NCBI RefSeq assembly: GCF_000003815.2
Contig: NC_049981.1
Coordinates: forward strand, 11,564,028-11,628,027
Length of the DNA stretch: 64,000 nucleotides
DNA from: Branchiostoma floridae
Lineage: Eukaryota > Chordata > Leptocardii > Amphioxiformes > Branchiostomatidae
Direction of reading: 5' to 3'
Shown: positions 1 to 13,825 of the stretch, one piece after another
Layout of the letters: each line of letters begins with the position of its first letter
Position numbering within the stretch: position 1 is the stretch's first letter
The notes under the pieces: model-generated
What the model was told of the DNA's origin: nothing
The model's input: only the letters and a program-made list of their open reading frames with translations
The model's database searches: none
Program-made: the position numbers and the translations under genes

Positions 1-146
1 TTACCGTTTTAGGCTGTTTGCCATTTTGTGCATTGCTAGAATGCGGAGTCTGCATACATGAAGCTCCGTCGCGTTACCGTTTTAGTGGTTAGATAAGCCT
101 GTTTGCCATTTTGTTCATAACTAGAATGCGGAGTTTGGATAGATGT
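1..146. repeat. Partial tandem duplication
   Basis: Two adjacent copies of a segment of about 65-75 bp share TTACCGTTTTAG, TGTTTGCCATTTTGT and CTAGAATGCGGAGT, with scattered differences. The left copy may begin before the window. Confidence 0.7.
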
Positions 147-3100
147 AGTAACGCGTCTATTTGTTTTCAGTGTCGTTACCAGGCATGTCAATCACGCTAA
201 TAAGAGGAATGTATGTTTTTATACCTCAAATCACTTCTCCAAATTAACAGGCTCGTTAAACTAATCAATGTCACCGCCATGGCTGCACGCTTGTCGCGAA
301 ACGTCATTTAGAATTACTGCAACCGACGATTGTATCAAATGTTTCTGTCCGCGGGGAAAGTTCTGGCGATAGCTACGCATATACGTGCTCAGCATTAATG
401 ATTACTTTTTATGGAAGACAACATAATTAGGGACTTCATATGAATGGATATGGTAAAGATGCACTTAACTTTAGATAATAACTGGACAGACCTGAAAGGT
501 AACGGAGTATAAATTTACGTTATAAATGTTTCAAAATGAGATCAACTTGCACTTGTAAACAAATGATACAAAATAAATGAATATTGATCATGATGATAGT
601 AAATCACAACATGTTTCCCTTCGTCAATTAAATCATAACTATAAACGTGTGTAGCTTTTGGAGGAATTTCTCATGTCAAGGTGCTTTTGTTATGCACTGT
701 AATACATTTACAATACGGGCTTTCTCATATGACTAGCATATACCCCACAGTCGCTCCAAGCCAAAACTAATGCTTCTGGCAAGGTAAGTTAACGAAAATA
801 AAATTTGCCATTGCCCTTTAAGAATCGATGATTGACCGGGCCAAGAAAACCTGTGACACACGAGTAATGAGACACGGGTAATTCTGCTCCGGGAGCACCG
901 CGAGGCTAAGAATAGGTTCCCGTCGATTATATGTAATACTAGATCATTGGCTTGGAAAGCGTGACCTTACTTTACCTTCTTTTTCCAGGAAAGCCTAGGT
1001 ACTCGCCCGAATTTATTAGATTTGTAGGAATTCTCTGAAAAATTCACGGAGAACTATGCAAAACGTGTACGCCCGCTTAAAGCTTTAAAGTCAAAATATC
1101 GGAAACACAAAGAAATATAACCTCTTGCGGTTGGCCTTTTGCATAAAAGGACTGCGGTTTTATTTAGATACGGATGTCTTCAAGTATGAATAAACTGAGC
1201 AATACTTTGTAGGGCTAAACCATGTGAAGGCAAACAATATGTATAGTCCTAGTTCCAGATTCTAATCCCTTATCCTTATCTAGTCATCAATGCGACATCG
1301 GACAGGCAGAAACCTGAATATTCATTCAGTCACTGTAAATGGGAGGTGACTTATTCGGCACGCTGGACAAAGGTCCAAGAGATAAGACGCCATGACCTTA
1401 AACAATGACAGCTATGTAACGTTGATATATCAATCTTAGTAGTTATGTTAAGGACGAGTATTGAACTCCCATCTTAGTTCCGTGAAGAATCTCAGCTGCA
1501 ACGGGAGCTACTGTTCTTGACTCCGTTTGTTGTGTGTTCACGGCACAGCGTCGAAGCATCTTCTCCAAGGGTCCCGTAAAGAACTCCATTTCCTGTTGTG
1601 CTTAGACCTGACGAAGTTTGGTGCTTGGCATTTAGTAAATGACAGGGTCAACTTTAAAATAAAATGCACACAGGCTTTCATGAACAACTGGGATTCTGGC
1701 TAGAGCACAGAGTAGCGTATGTCATCATAACATCTCTAGGTGTTAATGGTACAGGAGAAAGCATTGCCAATAATTTACAAAAAGAAATATAGATACATCT
1801 TTGAGCTATGAGTTTTACGATCTCTTGGTTTATATGAATCTTAGAAAATCACTGGTATATTCCAGAGGGTTTATCTGCTGCGATTAATTTGCATATTCAT
1901 AAACATGTTATTGGTGATGGCGCCATGGTTGGTCAACCCTATTACCAGGGTGCATTCATAACCGCGTTTCGTGTATTACAAGAGGATCAAGGGATTACGG
2001 CAATATTAGTGAAATATAGGGCGGGATTAACTTGTCATATATCACCAAATACCATAGGATGACCGACTTAAAGTACCGCTATTGAATAAAACAATTGTTT
2101 TCGCAAACTGTTGAATATTGTCATGTCTGAAAATAGCTTCTCGCACGACAGCAAAACTACCCATTAAGTCTTCATCGGACGATAAATTAAAGAAAGGGTA
2201 AACCAATTTAAGGAATCTCCAGTCATTTCACTCTAGATTAAAAGATAATTGCGGCATCCTCAATAATCTTTGATTGGTTTTTCACAGGTCCTATTGTATG
2301 CTGGGATAGGAGGGGCGCAATGGGTAGCTAAGGGGATCAACCAAAGCATTACCATGGCAACATAGTGAAGGATACAGTACATACACATTGTCATGGTTAT
2401 GATGCTGTTGCTCCCTCTACAACCCATAGTGCAACACGATTTCCACTGCCCCTCTGCTACCCATAGTGCCCCACGTTTCCCAACATGCAATGGGATCCGT
2501 AAAAACATCTACTCATCACCTATAGCTTAAGCGTCATCCCCCTCAAAGAAATACCCTGTCAGCAAGGCTTATCCAATAAAGGATTGACAAAAGTTGCACA
2601 TATAGTCGTTGATCCAGGTCGGTCACCATCTAATTGTCAGGAACGACAGTTACAAATGGCTCGTAACCAACAATTACTCGTACCGGCGCCACCACCCATT
2701 AGCCAGCTTTATTTGTTACCTTATGGTTGGCTTGAAATATCACCGTATGCTCGCTTTAAAACCCTTCTTCAGCAACGTATCAGTGAAAATGTAACGTAAG
2801 TATTTGTATATGTAGGGTAATTTTAAATAAATGTTGGTACGTTTGCATATAAACTGGTATAATAGGCTCAAACAAGCTAAACCTTTTACTGAAATGAATT
2901 CTGAGCACAGAAATGGCCACCTAACGAAATAAAAGGTTTGTCAAACGACCAGTTGAAGACTGGGAAATAATCGAACTACTTCTAGTGTCTATTTTCCCGT
3001 AATGGTCTAATGCACCGACTGACAATGTGCTTTTAACGTAGACGGTACTTTAAGGCGGCATAGAAGTGATTGAAAAGCATACCTGTTGCCGGGAACTGCT

Positions 3101-3824
3101 ATATCTAATATCGGAGAATAATGGACTCTAAGTGCTCTGGAATCGGTCCGTCCATGATTGTTGTACTCAATATAACTACCGCTGATATAATGATAAAGAC
3201 CCATTCAGCATTGCAGAAATAAAGAAACTAAAAGGTAAGCTATCATAGAGTTTAGTACGTTGGTTAAGGTTAGGCATCCAGGTAATAAGATACGCTGGGT
3301 AACAGTTGTTGGGTAAAGTTCACAAGCAGCCAACCGTTTCAGGTAGTATCCACTGCCATTCGTGGGTGACTTCCTAAACAAGATCAACGGTTAACCAGGT
3401 TTTTAAACCAAAACCAATCATTAATTGAATTCAGACAAATAGAGGAGTCCAATAAGGAATAGTATTTGGATTTGGTATCAAAATATGTAATACATACCAT
3501 TGTTCTTACGAATCTTCACAGTGCAAAAGATTTTGTGTTATTATTCATCTACAATTTCTATTTATTTATGAACGTTCATTCATCTTTTTGTTGATCATTT
3601 GTTGTATCTGTTGTACTCATGCATTATTATCCACCAAGAGTCTTTGAAAAGCGGGAACAGGTAGTATAAGTAAAAAATAAGTAAACTAAACTATATCTTG
3701 AGCTTTATATTAAGTGCGAGATGGGTATGTGTTTCCTGAGTTAACCGCTGTACATAAGTGTTCAGAAGACCACATGTGCACAAAGGTGATGTCTGTAATA
3801 AAATCAATCAAAAGGCTTATGAGA
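1..3824. other. Non-genic stretch, left edge
   Basis: No exon with recognisable protein similarity was found. Bases 1-60 and about 74-146 are diverged tandem copies of one segment (shared words GTTACCGTTTTAG, TGTTTGCCATTTTGT, CTAGAATGCGGAGT). An open stretch near 2640-2798 ends in a good donor context (AC then GTAAGTAT), but its translation resembles nothing I know. Confidence 0.5.
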
Positions 3825-3990
3825 GATCACAAATGTTAAGTGTAAGCATTACTACCACTTGAACATTTGTGATTACCTTTTGGTAATCACAATCAGCTGA
3901 TTACATCCTCAAGATTATCTCATGAAAAACATAACGCTGTAATTATTGCTTTTTGACTTGTTAATCCGATTGGGATTAGCAAAAAGCAAT
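3825..3990. repeat. Cluster of nested hairpins
   Basis: Three inverted repeats lie in succession. GATCACAAATGTTAAGTG pairs with CACTTGAACATTTGTGATT. GTGATTACC pairs with GGTAATCAC across a TTTT loop. ATTGCTTTTTGAC..TTAATC pairs with GATTAGCAAAAAGCAAT. The arrangement looks like remains of a small foldback element. Confidence 0.6.
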
Positions 3991-4825
3991 CAGCAATTTT
4001 CTTTGGTACAACATCGTTGAGACACTGTGGCTTTCGTTATTATAGGAAAGTTATTCATTGTAAAAAATCATAGTAAAAATTGCTTCTGGGGATGATGGGA
4101 GCTAGATCTTAAATTAGAATGTTACAACTTTCTATGCACTATGGTATTAGAATCTTAGCAAAATACATCCTATGGGTTATTACGATGATGCGTTTAAATG
4201 TGAAAACGACAATTTGGAATTAACATGAAAGTGTATTTGAGTTAGTACGTTAAATTATGGATAAGGTTAGAACTCGAAAAGTCTGGACTCGAATAAAGAA
4301 GGCCAATCAAGGCAAACTAATCTTCTCAAACCGAGACGTGGGGCGATATTGACTAAACAACATTTGATCCATCGCTGACGTCACACGTGTGGCAAGTCAC
4401 GTGTCTGGAACAACTGGATAAGAGAGCTAAAGAAGACCGAGTGACTTTGAGTTGAAAAAAAAAACGTTGAAATTTGTGAAGTTGCAGTTTTCATTGATGC
4501 CAGATGCTAGATTTATGCCATTACTTTACCACGTGACCTATGTTAGATTTATGTCGTTACTTCACCAGGTGACCCACCTGGCCCTCGGGAAACTGGCAAT
4601 TCAGACCACCAGTGGCTTCAGGTCATTGCTCGGAGGGCGAATCGCACAACGCCCTCCACTTGGCCACTCTTGCCTTCTTCAAGCTCAGGCCACGTGACAA
4701 CACAAGACGTTCAATCTCAGAACGGTATGGAAAGTTCCAACGGACAGGGAAGTCCATTTTTCCGAAAAGGTAACTATCTATATCCTAACCACAGGGGCAG
4801 TTTATTCTTCAATGACATATTTCAC

Positions 4826-4826
<1 letters not shown>

Positions 4827-4871
<45 letters not shown>

Positions 4872-4932
4872 CGTGCATGCGTGCGTGCGTGCGTGCGTGC
4901 GTGTGTGCGTGCATGCGTGCGTGCGTGCGTGT

Positions 4933-4977
<45 letters not shown>

Positions 4978-4978
4978 A
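4827..4978. repeat. (GT)n/(GTGC) microsatellite
   Basis: About 150 bp of almost pure alternating purine-pyrimidine sequence: GT runs flanking a GTGC/GCAT-rich core. Long frames crossing it in several phases are repeat artefacts. Confidence 0.97.
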
Positions 4979-5811
4979 TTGCAATATGATGTTGAACATA
5001 CCAGTGCCCTGGTGCATTTCATTATTACATTGTTGAACTGCATTTGTTGGATAAACTCTGCCAAAACCTAAAATACATTGTTCTTCTATATTGATATACC
5101 TAGCCTTCTTCAATGTATATATCTGTAAGATTACAATGTGATATTGAAAATACCAGTACCCGGATGAGTGCCAATTTAAGATTTACATTTTCAAACAGTA
5201 CTTGTTCCATAAATTGGGTGAAAACTTCAAGAAGATAAAAGACAAAAAAAATAAACCCCTACCTACGTACAGACTCTAATTGTTTCAGAACCGTAGTCAG
5301 AAACACAGCATTTAGCTCTTAGGTAATAAACGTTGATTCAGAATTAAGTGGAATGGACGTTGAAGTCAGGTAATGAGTCCATGTACATGTCCGTATGGAT
5401 TTGAATCGTCACTCCTAAACTAAACTGGATTTATCCTGAAACAACCCCAGCTCAGCACGACCACATGTCTCTCCCACGCACTCATCCCGTCTGATAACGT
5501 TAGGCAGTAACAGCAGGGGGTGTCTCAGTCTGGGATTTTCGTCTTCTCGAGGGGGACAGGGCACCATGTGTGCGGCTGTACTTCTTATTACGTTTCGCTG
5601 AATAGGGAAGACCCAGGGTGAAAATGGGTCTATTAGGCCTGAGAAATAAATGATGTTTCTAGTAACGGGTTTGGAAACAAAATTGGGTCGGTTCATTCTC
5701 TTTAGATTTCGATCAAAGTGTTCAAACAAGTACACTTTGTAAATGGCATGCATTAGGACACTGGTATTTTGCATCATATCTTTATCATACAGACATTATA
5801 CATGTATATCA

Positions 5812-5871
5812 AATGATAAATGATAAATGATAAAATGGAAAATGGATAAATGATAAATGATAAAATGGAAA
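5812..5871. repeat. TGATAAA short tandem array
   Basis: Repeated units of AAATGATAA interrupted by AAATGGA. This is a simple AT-rich microsatellite. Confidence 0.85.
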
Positions 5872-6388
5872 AAAAAAGAGAAGTACAGTGTTTCCACATA
5901 TTCCTGCAGCAACTATTAAAGCTCTAATCGGTTTACAAACTGTGACGTCTAAAGCTAATGGCATTCTGTTTGGAAAGTACATTACTTTCATGATCGAAAA
6001 TTTAATGTCTATTTCTCTAGCTCTAGTTGATCCCAAATAAATCTAAGGACGGCAGGATTTCAATGAGGTCGGCCGGGTAACCGGTTGTACAATAATTTTC
6101 CTAAGCATAACTGAAGTTGCTATGTTGTTGCCGTTCTCACAGGTATCAAATACAAGATGAGGGGGATTTTCCTACGAGGAGTGACTCTGGAGGTAACCTT
6201 TTATACTTTCCTCTATCTACTTACCAAAGATAGTCACAATCCATCCAGAGATTTTGACGACGCCTTGACGACGCCTCAGGGGAGTCGTCAAATGGTATAT
6301 TTTGTGTTCAGTCTGCAAAAATTCTAGGAATTGCACAGGCATTTTTCCACAGGAATGCTAGTAGTCCACAGTATGCTGGGTATGCAAG

Positions 6389-6405
6389 CCCCCCCCCCCC
6401 CCCCC
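6389..6405. repeat. Poly-C tract (17)
   Basis: An uninterrupted run of 17 cytosines. Similar runs occur at 18043-18059 and 21066-21079. Lengths may be inexact because homopolymers are error-prone in assembly. Confidence 0.95.
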
Positions 6406-7429
6406 GTAGTTTTATGTTACAGGTGGGCTAGTATATTGTGCCAGGATAGTGCGACAGGGAAGTTCCAGTCTACTTCTGATTTGAGCTGTATTGTTTTTCA
6501 CCTCAATCGTCGTCATGGCAATAATATTTTTATTGCCAGTCTTGTTGTTATTGCTGACCTCAAATATGCAAACACACACAAACAATAGCTTCATTATTCA
6601 TGGAGGAACAAGTATAATCTATACAAGTAACACAGATGAATAGGATTACGTACGTACATATGTAGCTAGTTTCAAACTTATACTTTTTGAAGTTCAACAT
6701 AACACGTGACTGCCAAATGTGGGTCAAAGGTTCCATGGTGTCTGCGTTGCCCTATTCTGGTTGGCTAGCCTGTCGACTGCTCGAGACCTCGACCTTCTCA
6801 AACTGAAGTAGCACGATGTTCTCATCTGACTGTAGGTAAATGTTTTACCTCGTAATATGAAAAAGGAAACCCAGCAAAACATTCACCTGAGGGTACGAGT
6901 GCGTCGTCAATTTTCTCATGCTAGCTTGCCGAACTTCTCAGAAACCGTTATCATTGTTTTTATCCACTCACTGCAATGTGCCTTATTTCGAAGTCTAGTG
7001 ATCCAAGCCTATGGCTCCAATTTCCTCTAGACGGGAAACTGGAGACTTTCTACAAAGATGAAATGGCTGGCTTAGTTTCAAAGCAAGTGATGGCGATCTC
7101 TATTATGTTCAAGGTTTATATGTAACAGTCTTGCTAGCAATAACCTAAGGGCTATCTGCACACTCTTCACATCCGAAGCTTCCCGACAGAAAATGATTTA
7201 TCGCATAGCTGGGGATTGCCTGTCTGCCAATATATCACCCTGAAGTCATACGTCGCAGTACTTTCTGCAATAAGTGCGTGTTGCCAAGGGCCGTAATTCC
7301 CAGACGGCAACATAATGGCTTTTCGTGAAAGTGTCGAGCAAGGGTATAGCACCCTATTTTACATGGGCCAAAGCTAAGGTAAGAGCGGTACAGAGGATGT
7401 CATAGGCTTGAGAATAGAACCCAGAACCG

Positions 7430-7610
7430 TGGCAAGGTGGTGTTGCTGTTACGGTTGTTGGCCCAGAATCTGAAGGTTCTGGTTTCGAATCATTTGTAGA
7501 CCCCAGTGTTTGCCCTCCGGAAAGGCACTTTACCTCACTTGACTCATCTGGTGAAAGTCAGCAATGTTCGTTCCTTACTGTGACGATGACCACTAGGGCG
7601 ACCAAGATTG
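7430..7610 (+). repeat. tRNA-derived SINE-like copy
   Basis: A tRNA-like head with a degenerate B-box (GGTTTCGAATC, about 7489-7500) is followed by a body containing AAAGGCACTTTACCTCACTT. The body word recurs in the copy near 28.3 kb. The A-box is weak. The assignment rests on the B-box-like core and the recurrence of the body. Confidence 0.55.
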
Positions 7611-10600
7611 ACTATATATTCTTTTAAAAAATGATTGATCAAAGCATTGAAAATTTTGCTATCACAATTACATGCTAAATAGTTTTAACCCTTCCGTTGT
7701 TGAGAAAACTTTAAACTGCCAACGTTTAAGTTATGTTTTAATGAAAACTCTAACAGCTTGCGGATGCCACCTCTCCGTCATTCAGCAAAGCTTCAATAAT
7801 TATTTCAAAGGGTTGCGTCTCTTTGAACTGCGGAAACAGCGGGACATACACAATGCATCATCGAACCTGACAAAGTGACATAGACGGAGGGGTAAATGAT
7901 CATAGCAGTATGTTCACATGTCCCATACGCCCCTGCTGACACTGTAGTCTTGATCAAAGTAATGTAACCAGATGTACAGGGAGTCTTCTCTGCTCAAGAA
8001 TTACTCATAACAACTTGATGGAAAATATGACAAGTGAATATAGATGTGCACCTGGGTTTTTGAAAGTTTTATGGAAAAGGCAATAAAAGCACCTGATATG
8101 AAAAAAGAAGGAATGTCCTTTTGTCAAAGACGAATGGTGGCGATATCAGCTACATAGACACAGATACGGATTGTGGTATATTATGCATGCTTAGTGTTTT
8201 AAAAGTTTCAATAAGGGCTGTACGAGCAACCTCCGTGGATATTTCCTCCATGTGTGTTGCTCGTAAGTAAGAAGTCGTAGATAGAGGCTAGTTTTGTTTA
8301 GTCGTGAACAATACGTACCGGTACGGCACATACGACTTTCTCTGCTTAAGCACTGCGCACTTTGTTTTGAAAAAGAGCAAAAAATGGTACTTGAACACAT
8401 ACTCCACCACCAGAGATCAGGCCCTTTAGCTCTGCTGTAGTGTTGTGTTGTGTTGTGTAGCCAATAGCTATAAGAACGGAGATGGTCGCCTCCCTACATA
8501 AACATGATGTGAGAAGGACCTTAACTTTAACTAACGTAATTGACATTTATGGGGGGTATCGTATCAAAATATCATCCCCTGGGGAACATTGACAAGAACA
8601 CTGATAGAAAGGACCTTATCGCAAGCCTGGTGATGTGTTGTTGATAAGGCGACGACATTTGGAACCTGCTCTGCTCCATTTGCCAATTACACGATATATC
8701 GACTGGCCAGTACCGTCATTCTGTCTTGTTAGTTAGAGATTTACCGCTGACGTGTTCATAAAGTTCTGATCAACACAATCTTTCCCGGAAGGGACCATAG
8801 TACTCTCATTCATCAAACAAGCAAACAGCGCTATCGGGGACACACCCTGGGGAGCACATCAGACAAGACACAGTGTGACAGGTAGGACACGGGGAAACCA
8901 ATGTCACCTTGTTCCTCAATTTACTAGCCCCCTAGGGCACGGAAGGGTGTAGATTCATCACTCCAGTATATCTTACATGATCTGAAGTCTTCCCGGCATC
9001 CGTATACCTACTGCAGTAGTCATGTAAAACTTTGACCAGGGGTCACGAGTCAGATGTATTCAAAATCTGAGACAACAACACTGTAAGCATAGGTGTCTTT
9101 GATTCAAAGTAAAACTCTTAGCGTTGAAGAGTTTGAGAGAAACAGAATGTAAGAGTGGAAAATGGGACAAGATACATCAATACAAATAGGGAAATGGAAG
9201 ACAAAGTATCTACCCCATGAGAATAGAAACTATGAATGCAAACATGTACTTCAAAAGTCTCTTATATGCATTTCATGCTTATACTATGCAGACAGCTAAT
9301 ATGCAAACTACGTGATTATACATCCTTTATCAATTTGATGGAAATACATTCATAACACTAGAGGAAACTAGCTTATAATTAATAAACGTTGCTGAGGATT
9401 CTAACAATAAATTGAAAAACTTTTAAAAAATGGCCATGGTCACGCAAGAAATTGATGGTCCGAAACCAAACATTTCTGACCAATCAGACGACCATGCACT
9501 AGTGGTGAAAAATCTTTTCAGCACTTTTAATACCTGGGAGACTTTAAACCTTGTGAAAATTATGCCATGTCCGGAACCAAATCCTGTCCTATACCACAGA
9601 ACATCCCTCATACATACACCAAACCGTTCACGCCTAACCGAGTTTGTCACGGTTAAAGGAATGCACCTCAGAGATATACTGGGCTTATCCACCGAAATGA
9701 ACGTTGACTTGACCAAAAAGAATTATGCATTTACCCAAAGTGACTTTCCATCCCATATAGTTATCTGAACTAGGATCACAAAGACACAAAGTCAAAGGGA
9801 AAATGTATGAATAAAAGATGCTTCGCGTCAAACTTTGTTTCAGATAGGTAGCATCGACTATTTATGACTTCACAGCAGGACTGTCAGTTGGAAACATCCT
9901 TACAGAATTTCACCTGAGGAATAAGTATATTAGGCCACACTGCTGACTTGATCACATGGATGGTATCCTCCCACTCAACTATAGTTTTGCCCGTTTCAGA
10001 AAGATCGAGACCATACTATCTTTTGTACAAGAAGATACAAAATTAATGTCGTAAATAAGAAAATATCGAAAACGGATATACTTGTGTGGCAGAATTCCAG
10101 ACTCAAAGAAAAAGTAGAGAACACAAATAAAGAATTTGTTGTTCTGTGCATTCAGTCATTTGTTCAACTTTCCTGACCATAAGCAACGTTTTTGCGAAAC
10201 ATTTTCCCAGTGGTTGCCATTCATGAAATCAAATCAAAACATCCTGTACACGTTATGGGTTGCTGACAGTTCATTACATCCAGCATCAAAACATATTTGT
10301 TACACTGATACTCATGTGGCATGTCCTGTCTTCGCCCTTCCATCACCGGATAACAGTGAAAGAATATTAATAACACGCCCAGTGATCTGCGCCGTTTCTT
10401 ATCTCAACAAAGCCAGTATATTTATATGCATAACAGCAAAGTCATCATCTTATATGTCATGGGAAAACAGAGTATCGCTCGTTATCAAAGCCTTAGCTTT
10501 GCCGTTAGTCTCTTAGCGATGAGTCATTGGCTTCTATCACTTCGTCTGGGGAAATAGAGGAATAGCAGACTGTCATTTGACAAATGCAGCCCATTGGCGA

Positions 10601-12158
10601 ACTTGAAGGCTAATTGCCGTGAACTTCGCCATGATGTTTTGCATGTTTGTACCATAGTATAGACTACTTACCGAATCATTGCAAAAACATCTCAGTCGGT
10701 AGATTACATTGTGGAAAATGGCAAACTGTCCTTAAACTGACCACTCTATACAGTTGGAATCACTGTAATTTTCGATCATTGAATCCTCTTAAGGTGTCTG
10801 AACCAATCGCTCTGAACACGTGACTTGAGAAACATATGACGTCAGCAATGGGTCAAAGGTTGTTGGAAGTCGATATGGCCCCCGTCCTGGTCGAAATGGT
10901 TTGTGCGCTCTGACTTACCCCTCTCACAAAGTAATGCTGTTTGATATCCAGAATGTACGCACATTATCGTATTGTATGCAAACTTCAATGCACGTATACG
11001 CAAAAAGTGTTTTGCTGTGAACAATGGAACATTTTGCCATTTTTAAAGGTTGATGACGGAGGCTGGTTTTATGCATGATAGATAAGCATCTGAGGATCCG
11101 GAGTTCTTTGCAAAGACTTCCCCAGTGGAAATGAGATCTGTATCTAGAGAATGGCAAGGCTTCGTTTCTACTAGTGGGGGATTATGGAAAGACTGCACCA
11201 CTGGGGAGGCTTTTATCTACAAATGAATCACCTCGCCGCTTCGTTGCTAGTTTCTGTTTGTTCCTCTGCCCATGTCTGATATTCCGATGCATCCTGTATG
11301 ACCCTGGGCACTCTCCGGAACGATGATAAGACCCAACAAACACAAAGAATGACGTACCCTTTCATACATTTATAATGTGAACTCTACGCACACCATTGCA
11401 CGAAATCAAAGTTTCAGCACACATAAAGGTGGGGCTTTCTTATTTACGTATACTTTCTGAATTCTTGACGTGTGGATAAAGATCAGATCTAGTTCAAGTC
11501 TGCCATCCATCACACAACATTCGGCACGCCTCTCAACATCTTTTACCAAAGTAAGACATGACACGTTTCTTTCTCTGACATCGCACTATGCGATGTCAAA
11601 TCACACAAATGTATTTAAAGATATAGCAGGCATTTCGACAAATTTGATACGAACCCAGAACTATATATGTCCAGAGTAGAAGAAGAGCGGAACTATCTTA
11701 TCAGTTGTAGTGTCAACTCTGACAGTCGACGCCATTTGGACGGCAGGTTGCTGTAAAGTATCGATCAACTGTCGCCACTCCCGACATGAAAGAGTACTTT
11801 CCTGACCTACTTTACCGTCTGCGACTGTTATCTCGCAATTTACTCCGGACTACAGTGCAGTTTAGCGAAGTACCATCTGTTGTTGGGGGAAAATAATGCT
11901 TCCTTGCATTAAAATAGAGCTTTTACATTGCTGTTTCACAGTTACTCGACAGTATTTAGGATAGGAAAATACATAAATTTAGATGATGTTTAGGTATTAG
12001 AAAATATAGCTCGGGAAAAGAAATAGAGACAATCACAAGAGCCATTGACCCGAAAGTAGTGTGTTCAAAAATTCGTTTTTCCCTTGAACTCGTTTCACCA
12101 AGTACTGTACATGGTAATACAAGATGTATTATTCATACGTAGTACAGAAATAAAAATA

Positions 12159-12210
12159 CAGATGCAGATACAGATACAGATACAGATACAGATACAGATA
12201 CAGATACAGT
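12159..12210. repeat. (CAGATA)n hexamer microsatellite
   Basis: Eight or so uninterrupted CAGATA units, the first of them CAGATG. Confidence 0.95.
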
Positions 12211-13587
12211 ACTGTATAGGAAAGTTTAGGCCATCTTAAAATACCTTGTCATTACAGAGGGTATATTTGCAAGTTCGTACCCTACGGCTAGTTGCAAGTA
12301 CGTGGACTTGGGAAATGCATATGGCATGTTTTAGAGACATAGTAAAAATACATGTGAAAAGGACAATGATTTGAACAAGTGATTCAAATACTACTGTTGG
12401 CTATATCTAAAGAAAGCATGGTTCTTTTAATGTTAAAGTGATCTTACTTTCTGTATCTAGCAGTCATTTGTAAAAATATTTCTAAACGTCCCTGTAGCTT
12501 TGTTGCGTCAATGAAGTTCACATCAGTAGTCGATCCTAATACAGGAGTTAGCGCTTCCATTCCCTCTCAGACATCCCTGTAGTAAAATAACTGGATAGCC
12601 GCACTACTTGGCAGTTATAAGTTGCGGTGAATCAGTCTGCAGCGGAGTGATAACGACGAAGTAGGTTGTTGGCCTTTGCCTGTATGAAATATTACTGCAC
12701 AAGAGCCATGCGGTTTTCTAAGCCCCAAAGCTAGCCATTTATACACGTACAAATCATACTTTAGCCAGGAATAAAAGAATAAAGGCTGGACACGAGACAT
12801 AAAGTTTTAAAAAACGCCTTACGCTTCGAGTGCGTTTAGTATGACTAGAACACAATAGTATGGCTAGTATGATGTTTAGTATGACATAATAGAATCAAAT
12901 ACAGAATAACAGTGATAACGTGGTAATAGAACGCGGCTCTGTACGTCTCTCGGCATAAAGAATAACCAGCAATGTATATACTTCAGGAAGTAATAAAATC
13001 CAGAAATGTAATAATTAAAAAGAAACCCCATTGCGTTCAGTACAGTTAGGACACAGTAAAATCAAACGACTGTGATAATGTGACAATGAAAAGCAATTTA
13101 AACCATACACTGCTTATAATTATGAAATCACTTCTTACTTAAGCAGCATGTTTGCTCAGAGAAGACGTTACGCGTTTATCCACGGTGTACATTTGGCCTA
13201 TTTTCTGGGGAGGGGGGGGGGGTGATTGGAACCTGGCATGCTAAATTGATCCGGTAATTTCCTGTGATGCACAGCTCAGGACCGCGGCTGGGAACATAAC
13301 GCGTTATAGATTAGTCCTCCGGGTCATTATGTGCCGAAAGTAGGTAGCGGCCATGACGTCAATGTAAGGAAATGTATTGATTTTGTTATGATGGAACGAT
13401 GTACCATTTCGCCACGGCTGCGTCCCCCGGGATGGCAGTGCTGTAGAGTAGCCAGGCCGCTGACCTCGTTCTAGCCCTCTCGGACCAACAACAGACATAC
13501 AAATATAAAAGTCGTAATAAAGTACATATAATAGCACTTCTAATACTAACTAAAACATGTGTTACGTCGATGAAGGCGATACGCCCT

Positions 13588-13825
13588 AAAGCAGTTACTC
13601 AAGCAGCTGGATATGATTTTGGAAACGGTCAGACGCTTCAAACAAAAGTTAAGATAATTCATAAGCCTGTTCTCCAACAAGATCTCTTTTGCATACCCAT
13701 TCGCAGTTGGGATATAAAATCTCCAACAAGATTTCTCCAGTTTTACTGACAAAAGACACCAGATGGCTGTCTGAAACGTCTGACCGTTTACAAAAGCATA
13801 TCCGGTTGCTTGAGTAACTGCTTTT
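13588..13825. repeat. Foldback repeat with about 48-bp arms
   Basis: The left arm (13588-13635) and right arm (13777-13825) are inverted copies built on AGTTACTCAAGCA and AACGGTCAGACG, with a few mismatches, around a spacer of about 140 bp. A further AAAACATGT word lies outside each arm. The spacer carries TGTCTGAAACGTC, which also occurs inverted in the hairpin at 22066-22174. Confidence 0.8.

Larger units (their letters stand above)
4979..13550. other. Non-genic stretch with scattered repeats
   Basis: No supportable exon. It contains an AT-rich TGATAAA array (about 5812-5871), a 17-base C run (6389-6405), a SINE-like element near 7430-7610 and a hexamer array at 12159-12210. Frames at 9430-9768 and 10136-10516 are over 100 codons, but they have no domain signal and no flanking splice logic. 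Confidence 0.5.

Noticed and set aside
4670-5113. Frames of 74-103 codons in several phases
   Set aside because: They translate the GT microsatellite into Val-Cys or Thr-His dipeptides.
9430-9768. 112-codon plus-strand frame
   Set aside because: No domain, no splice context, overlapping minus-strand frame of similar length; composition like its surroundings.
10136-10516. 126-codon frame
   Set aside because: No recognisable protein feature and no promoter or splice evidence.
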